From Symsagittifera roscoffensis (taxonomy: Eukaryota > Xenacoelomorpha > Acoela > Convolutidae): a stretch of DNA of 64,000 nt. The stretch's first letter is position 1. Every line of letters starts with the position of its first letter. Of the stretch, positions 11,901 through 23,900 are shown piece after piece. Under the pieces are notes generated by a model. The model worked only from the letters and a program-made list of their open reading frames with translations. It was not told where the DNA came from and made no database searches. The stretch covers positions 36,161,966-36,225,965 of the forward strand of contig NC_087067.1 in assembly GCF_963678635.1 (NCBI RefSeq), written 5' to 3'. Position numbers and translations under genes: made by a program.

Positions 11901-14900
11901 TTTTTTTGTGTTTTTGTATAATTTATTAGGGAAAATCGATTGCAATTTTAATTTTGCCAGCCAGTGCGGGTAACAAAGTCATGGGAACGAAATCCCGGAA
12001 TTTTTCCCACACTTTTGAGCTTTTTTCCACGTTCATTAGTCATCATGACCCTTCCCGAACCCAGGTGCGGGTTTAGGGAGAGGGGGGGGGGGGGGGGGGG
12101 GGGTTAGCGGACGCCCCCTCCCCTCATGGGTTCGACCCTGTCAACCCAAAAGGTCAGCTTTTTGGTACTTTTTAAGAAATCCATTTTTGACCGACCGACC
12201 CTAAAAACTTTCTAAAGGCGCCTTTGGCGTCAAAATATACTGATTTTGAGAGGGAGCGCGCGCCAAAAAGAACGCAAAAACGGCTTCTTTTACCTGTTTT
12301 TTCAAAATTTGGCTGCGACGCAGAAAATTTGGTCGAGACAGTGTCTTTTTAGTGCTTTAGGAGAGCTTAGAAAATCAATTTTGCCAACCAAAAAAAAGTC
12401 GTTAAAATTTTTGAATTTTTTATAGAAAATCTGCCCACCCCCATGAGAAAATCCTAGATCCGCCCCTGCCCGTATATAATAAAAGCTCTAATACAGATCT
12501 GGAATAATCTTAACCACTAGTTCATCTAAACATGATTGTGTTTTGCAGAAACATCAAAAAATAAAAACTCAAATGTTTGCTCGAAATGCATAAATCATAT
12601 TTCAACAAAGAATTTCTCAGATCTAATTTCAAATCTGAAATTTGGTTTTTCAAGGTTAATTCAGATTTGAAATTTTTTATATCAGATCCAAATTTTACAT
12701 CTGAAATTTTCAAATTTTTATTAAGATTCAAAGTAAAGAATTTCAGATCTGAGAATCAACTTATGTAAAAAATAAAGAATTTCAGATCTTGCACAGAAAA
12801 CCCCTTGGGTATGGGTACCGAGGTTTCTTATCGTTTGCCCCTCCCTCAACCAGAAACAACTGACCAAGGGTTTTTGTCATAAGCCAACGCAGAGTTTAAC
12901 TGGCAGTTACCACGCAGATAAACTGCATTTGATGACTTTAACATTTTAACATATAATTATATAGCAAAAATGTAATTTTTTGTATATACCTAGATAATGT
13001 TTAGTTTGAAAATTTTGGTGGCTGAGAAAAAGCCCTGTTTTTCTTACAAATTTATCTTTATTTTACCATATGAAACAAAAAATCATAATCATAATTTTTT
13101 TGGGTGAAAAAATTATCCTGGAATACGTTACAAAAACACAAAAAGTTCTTGCAATTTTCCTCGCAAATTTTTTTTTCGTGAAATATATATTTGACCACAA
13201 AAACAAGTTTGCAACCAAAAAAGAGATTAAAAATTTTCTACCTCATTAAAAATTGGTTTCTACACAAAAATGCATATCATAATTTTTTCATTCATGAAAA
13301 CTATATGACAAGCGTTTTTTCCGACCGAAGCTGAAATTATCTTTTTGACAGTAAGCTGACCTCAATCACTGAAAACCTCTATTAAACTCATTTAAAATTG
13401 CCCCAACAAAGTTTCAATTGATTTTTGAACTTAATGTAAAAATGCTTATTGTAAAATATCAAAGTTATATGATAAACATTTTTTTCGAACAAAACTAAAA
13501 TCATGTTTTTCATAGTTAAATTCCTCTTTGTCATTGACTGCCTTCATTAACCTCATTTGCAATTACCGAAACATGTATCTTCATCCATGAAAAGTGTTAG
13601 ATGAGCATTTTTTTCATCCAAAATTTTTTATCATTTTTTTTACATGACCAGAAAGCTTCAAATGAGCCAAATAGACGAAAAATCTGTGTTAAAAGTCTTT
13701 AAAACAGTTGAAAATTGTATGATAAGCATTTTTACCATAGACGACATATATGAAATTGTATGATAAGGGCTTTCGTTCTATGGACGTCAACCCGGGAAGG
13801 TAAAGTCCACCGGCGGTGCATCGACTAGTATGAAGCTCGACTAGCATAAGAACTTTAAAACTGAAAATCGTATTGACTAGTTTAAATATCAAACATTTAA
13901 GTCAAATTGGATCTCTGTAACTATCCCCCTAGGGTAACTAGTATCGAAATGCCACCCCTATAAAGAAATAATTCAATGGTTAAGCATATGTAACTTTTTT
14001 ACCTAGTATCAAATCCCCCTTGGTAAAAGGGGGGATAGTTAATGATATCCGTCAGTTTTTGTGAAATTTTTAAAAATCATTACACACAGGTGCGAGAATT
14101 TAGGGGTGGAGGCGGACTGTGAAATTTTTCTAAGAGCGCCCTTGGCGCCAATATATATTTTAATTTTGAGCGGGAACGCGCTATAAAAAATGCCCTTTTC
14201 TGACCTGTTCTCTCAAAATTTTGCCTGTCGCGCAGAAAATTTGGTTAAATAGGGTCCTTATAATGATATTCGAGAATTTTTTGAAAATCACCCCCACTCG
14301 AGAAAATCTTAGATTTCCTCCCCATCCCTGATTATACAAAAAAAACCATAAGTCACAGCCATTAGACGGTGTGTGACTGATCAAAACTTTTCTTAAAATT
14401 AAGAAATTTCATTTGCTTGTTGGTTGCTTAATTTATCCAATTTTATTAAGCTAAGTTTTCAATTTCTAAAAAAAGCAAGTTTCAACTAGTCGATACATTT
14501 TCAGGTTTTGAAACTTTTATGCTAGTCGAGCGATCACCAAGTCCACTTTCGAATAGCAAAATTGTGAAGGTCACAAAAAACTTGATTCATTTCTATTTTC
14601 AATAATGGAGTTTTATTTTCACCAAAAGATCCAGTTTTTTCGGGAAATAAAAAAACTGTTTTCAAAATTCAAAGAGTTTTCTTTTGATATATATACTTTT
14701 TCGAAATTGGAAAGTTGAACTAGCTGTTGGTTATGTTTCCATTTAGCATCTTCGAGTGTGGACTAGGGTGTCGTTGTCGGGCCAACTGCAGCAACCGACT
14801 GTCGCAGGGGGGAGTGAGGGTGAAACTGAGTCTGCAGCGGGATTCCCACCCGAGGAGTCAGCCACAAGGCGGGTGGAAAGTGGTAACTGTGCAGGATCTG

Positions 14901-17900
14901 CCCAAAGGGGTGTTTGTCTCACTGCTGTCGGGGGTGCTGTGCTCTTCTACAGACATCAATGCAGAGGTAACGGGGGGATTGGCATATTTTTCCTCGCATA
15001 AATAAAAACGTCAAAAAATGTAAAAAGACCAGCTTAATCGTAGTCTCCTATATCTCAGTTGTTCAAAGATTTCAATATCTCAGTTGTTTGATCAGCCAAA
15101 TTTCACCAAAATCAGTTTTTGTTTCGACCATTGAAAATGGGGAGTAACTTTGTATTCGGGTGTGGTTTAGTTTTTTCTTTTTGTTTTCTATGCAAAGTCA
15201 GGTACCACAAATAATGATCGGACTGGGTTGAAAGATATATCATATTCAAGCCCTTTCAGTCGTGATTCGAACCACACTAATAGGGAGGAATTTTGGATTC
15301 GGGTGAGTTTTAATTTTTTTTGCTTTTTGTTTCCACTTAAAATTAGGTGCCACAAATAATCATCTGACTGGATTGAGTGATCTATCATATTGAAGCCTTT
15401 TCAGTCGTGATTCGAACATTTAAAAATTTTGAAAAAGTTTTCGCAGTGTCGAGAAAAACCGGTTTGCAATTTTTGATTTTTCGTCTTAATTCGAACAAAT
15501 AAAGCAAGCGAGCAGGCTTACAACAGCTGAAGTATGCCTAATTAAAGACCCTAAAACTTAATTTTAGCAAGTAAAACTCGTTTTTGCAGGTTCTTAGCTT
15601 CATTTTGAGAACCAAAACTTCATAAACTTCAAAATTTTTCTGCAAAAAATTTTGAAAAAAAAACTTTTTCCTACTTTTTTTAAAGTTTTTCTAATCATTT
15701 TCTACAAAAAATTTTTGTCCAATTTGCCTATATTACTATGGCAGTCTAATATGCTTAAATTAAATTCTTACGTCAGATCCTTTTATCACTCCAAGCAAAA
15801 AAAACTACTCTAATTTGGGAAAACTTTCTAAACCGTAGTTTTCTACAGGATAGGTCAGAACATTATGTGCTATTTGCACATTAACCGGCTGTCCTTGCTT
15901 ACATATCTATTTTTAAAACGAATTCTGAATGTTTGAACAAATTCTTTCCTCAGGATCTCAAACTCGGAAAAAGCATCACAGTCGACACATAAGTTTATTT
16001 TGAACATCCGACCACTCCTTTCGCGTAGAGTATCATAGATTCGCGCATGGTGTAGGGCTAGATTCTCATTTCGGGTGGATTGGTTTCCGTTTCAGTCTTT
16101 TTCAGATAATGTCAATATATTTTTTAATCAAGCTTTTCTGAAAAATTTAGCAGCTTACCTGAATTCTTGATAGCGAAATACCTGAACTCTTGGTGTAGTT
16201 TAAAAAAAACTGGATGCCAACGCAAGGATCATTTTAAATAAAGAATTCCCCCAGTAGAACCACAAGTACAGATAAAAAGAAAAATAGCTATTTTGATCAT
16301 AACGTTAATCGGAGTGTCGCTCCAATTCAATTTGATTAAGCCAGAGAAGTTCTGAAATATCGTAATAATAATTTCGTTTGTGAATCGAGCATATTACAGA
16401 AATGATTTGTTATATATGTACAATTTTGATAGTGTCGATTCAAATGGCCATCGTAAGGCTAAAAGCCTGTTCGCAGTTGCCTTTTCAAAGCCCCATGTTT
16501 GCAGGTGCCATATCAAGAAACTTAAAAAATACTCAATTATTTAAAAATTTTAGTTGTGTTTTGGGGGGTCTGATTCTCGCTTCGAGTGCTTCTCGCTTGT
16601 AGAGATTTGGCGTGAAATGTTCATTTGTATTTTTGCTAAGCTAGAAAACTTGAAACATAGTCTACATGTCCATCAGAGCTACAATTTAATAAATTTGGTG
16701 GCTCCAGAAAATTTATTTTTGTTTTCAGATATCTCCTTAAAACTTTGCTCATTTGCGTGACCGTGTTTGTAGTCTCATATGTTTAATAATTCACTATCCG
16801 ACTGCTTTCTATTTTGAATCAGACGCAATATCAAACCTGACTGCTGCTGAAAAATGACGGGGAGAGTGATCTAGGGCTATGATTCTCGCTTGGGTTGTCA
16901 GAGGTCGCGGGTTCAAGTCCTAGCTGTCCTCTTATTGAATTGTAAATTGTACAACTGATATTTTTTTCTGATTATGCCAAATTTTTTTGGCATATCACCT
17001 AAATTTTCCTCCAGGTTTGGAGTGCAGATTGCTCTTCAAGGTTAATTTCCAAGCCTCGAATCCTTTTCTAACCACTATCTGATATAATTGGTTGCTTCAA
17101 CAATTTGATTTTTTTTACAGGTTTATTCTCAATTTTTGTTGCGACAAATTTGCTTGTTGTTGCGACCAATTTGTGGTTTCATATGTATTTTAAAACACTA
17201 CCTAAATGCTTCAATTTTGAAGCCGTTTTAATAAGAAACACCTGGCTGCTATCTGAATTTTCGGGGACAGTGGTCTGGGTATTTGGTTCTCGCTTCGCGT
17301 TACAAAGGGCCCGGGGTTCAAGACCCGGCTGTCCGGTTAAAAAGTTGCAAATACGACTGATACTTTATGATCATCTACAGATTTTTTGGACTATGTGATT
17401 ATGTTTCATTATCACCTAATTTTTTCTAAGAATTTGAATACAGGTTCATCATGTTATCTAACCACTCTTCGATAAATTTTCTATCTTGATTTTTTTCTTG
17501 TTTTTAAATAATTGCCTTCTAATTTTTTGCTGGTTTTTGCTACCATTTTCCAGTCCTATGTTTTTAATAGTTTATCTAATTGTTTACTATTTTGAAGCCG
17601 ATGTATACTGAAATCTTGATTGCTATCAAAACTTTTGGAGACAGTGCTCTAGAACAAGGATTCTCACCCGGCTGTCAAATTATGCGTATGATGGTTTTTC
17701 TCTTTTGATCATCTTTAAATTTTCTCAGATATATAAAAAAAATTTCGACATCGCCCTCCTAATTTTTGCCAAAAACTTGGCATGTTGCTGATTAGAATTG
17801 ATTCACAAGCCTAGAAAGATAAAAGTATTAGTAAATATTTTCAACAAGTTATAAACGTACCATCAGATAGATTGGTATCTTCAACTTAATTGATGTTTTT

Positions 17901-20900
17901 ATAGGCACTTTCTCGATTTTTTGCTTGTTGTTGCGACTATTTTGTGGTCTCATATGTATTTTAATATAGTATTTAAATGCTTGCGATTTTGAAACCAATG
18001 TAATATGAAAATCTGACTGCCGTTGAGATTCTCAGGACAGTTATCAAGGAATATGAATCTCATTTAAGCATTAAGAAGTCCCGGGTTCAAATCCTGGCTA
18101 TCCCCTTCTTGAATTGCAAGTTCTTGAAATGAAACCACTTAAATTATTTCTTTTTGGGCTATGTTAAGTTTATCGCAACATCACCGTACAGATTGTTGAT
18201 TAGGCTTTTTTACAAGCCTAAAAAATTGAATAATTGATTATCCGATTCATCCGATTATCTAACCACTATCTGAAAGTTTGATAAGTTCATCGTATTAGTT
18301 TTTTTATAGGTGCATTCTCAATTTATAGCTTTTTTTTAAACATTTGATAGTACTAAGTAATTTAATACACTATATAATTGCATGCTATTTTGAAGCCAAT
18401 GTAATCTGAAATCCTAATTCCTGTCAACGTTTCTGGGGACGGTGGTCTAGGGGTATGATTCTCGCTTCGGGTTAGAGAGACCCCGGGTCAAGTCCCGGAT
18501 GTCCGATCTTTTAATTGAAAATACCACTGATACTTTTTAAATTACTTATAGGGTTAAATTTTTTTTAATTATGCAAAACTTTTCTGAACATCACCTATTT
18601 TATGCTTAAGTTTTTAGAATGAAGAATGCTGATTAAGCTCTATTTAAAAACCTAGATAGAAAAGATGTACAGGTTCATCAGATTCTCAAACGACTCCTTG
18701 ATAAATTTGGCAGCTTCAACCTATTTTGCTGGTTATTGCGACCATTTTGTGTCCTGAACTATGTTTTAGTTTAAAACACTATCTACTATCTAAATTCCTT
18801 GGATTTCGAAGCCGATGTAATCTAAAAACCTGACTGCTGCCAACGCTTTTGGGGACACTGGTCTAGAAAAATAATTTTCGATTCGGGTGCAAGAGCAAGT
18901 TCCGGCTGTCTCCTTAATGAATTGCAATTCATACGACTGATAATTTTGTCTTCTCCAATCATCTATAAGTTTTCTCGGTTTATGGTTAATATTTCTCAAC
19001 ATCACCTATTTTTTTTCCTAAAGCTAGTAATGCAGATTGGTGATCAAGATTCATTTACTAGTCTAGAAAACTTGAATAAACGATGTACCGGTTCATCAGA
19101 TTAACTAACCACTCTTTGAAAAAGTTGGTAGCGTCAACCAATTCAATAATTTTTAGGTGCCTTTTCTGTGTTCTGCTTGATGTTGCGACTATTTTGTATT
19201 CCTATGTGTTTTTACACTATCTGATTGCTTGCGATTTTGAAACCGATATAATTTTAAAAGCTGACTGCTGTTGAGATATTCCGGAACAGTGGTCTAGGGG
19301 TATGATTCTTGCTTAGAAGGCGAAAGGTCCTAGTGTTAGGTCCCAGTTGTTTCTTTAATTAGTTACAAATGATTCGACTGATATTTTTATTTTTTAAGCA
19401 TCTATATGTTTTCTCGGATTCTATTACAATTTTCTCAACATGGCTTAATTTTCATAAAAACTTGGAATGCAGGTTGCTGATTAGGATTCACTTACAAGCC
19501 TAAAAAATTTGAACAAAAGGTTCACAGGTTCATCAAATTATTTAACCATTTTTTGACAATTTTGTTGGCTTCAACCTATTTGATAAATTTTTTAGGTGCC
19601 TTCTCAATTTTTGCTTGTTGTTGCAACCGGTTTGTGGTCCCATATGTATTTTAAAAATCTTCTGATTGCTTGCGATTTTGGAGCCAATGTAATTTGAAAA
19701 GCTGGCTGCTGTAGGTATTTGCGGTGACGTTGGTCTAGTGGTATGATTCTTTTTTTTTGGGACGCGAGAGATCACACGTTTAAGTTCCGGTTGTTGGTTT
19801 TTTTTTCAGTTGCAAATTATACGACTGATAGTTTTTCATTTTTAAAACTTTCTGTGGAGTTTTTCGGATTATGTCAACTTTTTTGAAACGTCGCTCATTT
19901 TTTCCTAAAAGTTTTTGTGCAGATTGGTGATTGAGGTTCATTTTCAAGCCTAGAAAACTTGAATAAATGATGTATACGACCATCAGATTGTTTAACTACT
20001 CTTTGATACTTTTGGTGGCTTGAATCAATTTGTTGTGTTTGTAGGTGCTTTCTCAGGTTTTTGTTTGTTGTTGCACATTTTTTGTAGCCCTATTTGTTTT
20101 TACACTATCCAAATGCTCGGGATTTTGAAGCCGATGTAATCTAAAAACCTGACTGCTGTTGAGACTTTTCAGGAGACTGGTCGAGGGTTATGATTATTGC
20201 TTAGTTTGCGAGAGGTCACGGTTTCAAGTCCTGACTGTCCTCTTAATTAACTACAATTTATACGACTGATAGTTTTTCTCTTCTAATCATCTATAAATTT
20301 TCAGGAAATTTGTTAATTTTTTCTCAATATCACCTTGTTTTCTCAAAAAACTTGGAAAGCGAATGCTAGTTAGGATTCTTTTCCAAGCCTAGAAAACAAG
20401 AAAAAGGATGTTCAGGTTCATCAGATTTTGTAATCGCTATCTGATATATTTTGTTACGACCATTTCTTAGTCCTATGTTTTTTAATACACTAGGCTTGAG
20501 ATTTTGAAACTGATGTAACATAAAAATCTGACTGCTGTAGAGTTTCTGGGACAGTGGCCTAGAGGTATATTTCTCGCATCGGTCCCGGTGCCATCTTTTT
20601 GAGTTGCAAATAAAATGACTGATTCTATTCTTTTTTGTTCGGTTATATATTTTGTCGGATAAAGACAAAGTTTACCGCATTTTTGCTTTTTTTTAAATGC
20701 TTTGCCATCGAAATTGGAAGATTGATCAACAGTTTAACTCAGTCTAGATTGAGGGGGAAAAGGTAAAAGGACTATGCTTAGACAGACTGGACAAGTTTTC
20801 ATAGATCGTTTGCGAATCGCAGAATCCACAATTATTGTCATAACTAAAAAAACTTACGTACAAATTGAAATACTTATGTGGTCAGTATTTGATAAAATTA

Positions 20901-23900
20901 CCTGCTTCGAAAGATTTGTTGTTTTTTAGATGCTTTCTCAAGTTTTGTTATTTTTGTGATCATTTTGTTGTCATATTTTTTAGTACCCCATCTAACTTAT
21001 TGCGATGAATTCATTTATTGCTAATAGCTTAGTCTATTAGTACGAGCCTTTTTTGTGTTCTAACCTAACTAGCAAATAAAATTGTTCATCAAAAGGTTTC
21101 ACTTATTTGGTGGTATTTTTGCTATAATCACCATTTGTGGATAGCGTTTGGGATATATTAATCTTTCGTGGCTGAGTGGTTAGTTCGCAGGACTCCTATT
21201 CTCTGCATCGAAGATCAAATCCAAGACGTAGTCGAAATTTAACTAATTCGTGGCTTATTTCTACATTTTATTGAACTTTATAGAGCTGCTTTTTGTCGTG
21301 TTCACGTTAGAGTTTGCGAAAAGGAGCTTCGCCTCTGTCTAAGTCGCTGTAACATGAAGACCTGATTGATGAAAAAGATTTCCGGGGCAGTAGTGTAGTG
21401 GTGCAGGAGTATGATTCTGGCTTCGGGGTTGTACTTCGATTTGTAAGACTGCAAAAAAAATCCAAGGTCTGCAAGCCTAGAAACCGTCTAAATTATGTAT
21501 AGGTATATCAAATTATCTGATCAGGGTTTGATTAACTTGTTATATCAAAATTGCTGATTTGTTTTTTGATGCTTTTGCTTAAAGAATTTAAAAATATTGT
21601 TTAAAGAAAAAGGAAGTACTTGATTTTTGACAACATTCTTAATCAAAAATTCCTTCAATTTCTAAAAAAGACGAGTCATGAGATTTTCTTCGTTATAATT
21701 TGAATACGTGTGTCTGAATACACCAGTCCTAACATTTTTCAAAGTCAAAGATTTTTAAACAAAATCGGTTTTTCAAGTTGCTGGGTTTTAATTTTTCATA
21801 TCGGGATGATATAAAAAAAATCCGTAAAAAATGACTACTTTAAAAGTCGAAATATGTCTGAAGAAAAAAACCCACCCGAGCACAACTATTCTGTTTCTTT
21901 CTTAACGAAAGTCGGGACAATAATTAGTTTACAGCAGTCAATAACTGTTCGAAGACTTGTTGACCAATACTGATCTCGTAGAAGTGCCTAAAAGAAAAAT
22001 TCATATCGAAAGTAGATTAGTTACCTTAACGTTTAAGTGTTATTGTTTGAAAAACAGGCTTTTTAGCTCATTATTATCTTTCATGAAAATATTTATGTTT
22101 TTAGTAAAAACAGCTTTTGGACGCTTCACTTAGTTGCAAAAATTTTTAACAGACTACAATGCTGCTGAATTTGACCAGAATGAAAAAAATTGTTAATTTT
22201 AAATTTTTTTCACGATGTTTGCTCTAATAATTGTATAGCGTTGAACGCTTTGTGAGCAAGAGTTAAGAAAGTTCCTTCGAACTAATGGTTATAGTTCTGG
22301 TCATGCGTTGATCTAATAACTTGAGAAGGGATCTATTCAAAAACAAGGTCAATTAATAACTATTGAACAAACCTATCGACCAGTCCAATTTTCTGCAGAA
22401 AAAAAAACGTCCATTTTCGTAACATGTAATTTCGATACAACATACTTTTAAAAGTAGTTTTGCCAAGCGTATATTTTTCTTCATACAATTGATCATTTAA
22501 TAATGTCTTTTCGAAATTCCGTTCTAAATGTGTACAAAAATTCGTTAGCATTGTGTTGTCCCATCGTCAAATTCAGCAGCTATTTGCTTGAGATTGACTC
22601 GGAACCTGATTTTATACGAAAACTTGCCGGTGTAGGCTGTAAAGGTTTCTGGGACAGTAGTCTGAATATATGATTCTAATTTCAGGTGCATTTTTTCCCT
22701 GGGTCAAGTTACGGCCGTCCCCTTTTTGAATACCAGATGATGCGAGCGACCCTTTTGTTCTACCTCTTCACTTTTTGTTTCGACCATTGAAAACGGGGAA
22801 GAACTTTGAGTTCGGGTGTGTTTTAGTTTTTTCTTTTTTTTCCACGCAAAACCAGGTAACACAAATAATTTTTGGACTGAGTTAAATGATATACCATCTA
22901 AAAGCCTTTTCAGAACCATATGATTTGAACCGTATTAAGAAATTCACAAATAATTTTTCTAGTGTCGAGAAAAACCGGTTTGAAATTTTTTATCTTTGGT
23001 CTAAATTCGAGCTAATCGGGGCATTTAGGCTTAATTTGGGCCGTGAAAACTTAACTTAATTCGAGCAAAATTAGTTTTTGGAGTTTTTAGCGTCATTTTG
23101 TGAATCAAAATTTTCAAAATTTCAAAAATTTTGCAAAAAATTTAGAAACTTAATTTGTGAAGTTTTTTTATATTTTTTTTTACTATTTTTTCATTTTTTT
23201 GGCTTTTCTGCGAAAATTGTTTTCTAATTTGCCGATTCAATTATGATTGTCGAATATGCCTAACTTTTGTTCTTTTATTCAGATCTAAGTGAAGACCATT
23301 TATTCACGAAGGAAAGGGCCAGCATACACGCTGTACAGTTCATCACGGCGAACCGCTGTTGTGCCCCTGCTTAAGAACTACATGCAATTTTTTTGGTTAC
23401 TTTTTCGGGCTGGGTAATGTTGTTTCACCCTCAAGCAACGCGCACGGATAATTGTGGTCCTCGAACATCTGACCTTTCAATAGAGAGGCGGAGATTTAAC
23501 CACTTCACCACCGCTCCCCCAATACAACGTCTTCCTAAAATAATTTAGCGTGAACATTGCTAAAAGCTAGCTAACAAAGCCGAAAAAGCTTATGTAAGCT
23601 TATTTTTTTTACCAGTTTTTTTTAAATTAGCTTAATACTACCTGAATTTTTTTACCGATAGTGTTTTTATTTAAACCAAAAGAAATTTCGAACAATGAGT
23701 AAGCAAGTAAACTTATAAAAAAACTAGCCGGATCAACTAGCCAGAGTTTTATACGACAAAACACGAACTTCGTGATTGTTTTGGTTAATTTTATGTTCTT
23801 TTTATATACACGCTTCAGTAATCCTTTATGACAATCTTAGATTGATTCGGGACCCGAATTAATTTTCGCTGTTGTTCGAAGGGTCCAGATTAGGAAGTCA

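Larger units (their letters stand above)
9059..14746. other. Intron of the SETDB-like gene, filled with MITEs
   Basis: No exon is visible between the pre-SET exons. The intron holds several short inverted-repeat elements (listed separately), a (TA)n run at about 11,331-11,350, a run of 22 G at 12,082-12,103, and a cluster of CAGATCTGAAATT-type motifs at 12,580-12,800. The remainder is plain AT-rich DNA. The small open frames have no recognisable similarity. Confidence 0.5.
16550..20600 (+). repeat. Tandem array of about 400-bp units, each with one tRNA-Pro-like core
   Basis: At least ten head-to-tail units are visible, with tRNA-Pro-like cores starting near 16,861, 17,264, 17,637, 18,034, 18,436, 18,852, 19,283, 19,723, 20,171 and 20,548. 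The spacing is 370-450 bp. An eroded core lies at 16,558, and outliers lie at 21,384 and 22,650. The spacers align too: AATTGCAAATTATACGACTG follows the tRNA, then TTTTCTCGGATTATGT, TTGCTTGTTGTTGCGACCAT, TTTTGAAGCCGATGTAATCT and CTGACTGCTGTTGAGA just before the next core. All units read in the same direction as the host gene. None has a complete cloverleaf, and units differ widely, so the array is old. It sits in the second intron of the SETDB-like gene. Confidence 0.85.

Noticed and set aside
12522-12768. Overlapping open frames on both strands
   Set aside because: They are caused by the repeated, partly palindromic CAGATCTGAAATT motif. No start context or similarity is seen.
14756-15001. 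Second open frame over the SETDB exon (MWTRVSLSGQLQQ)
   Set aside because: It is a shadow frame of the real pre-SET/SET exon, which is supported by family motifs and splice phase.
16558-16612. tRNA-Pro-like trace before unit 1 of the array
   Set aside because: Only TCTGATTCTCGCTTCG-like pieces remain. It is mentioned in the array entry but not called separately.
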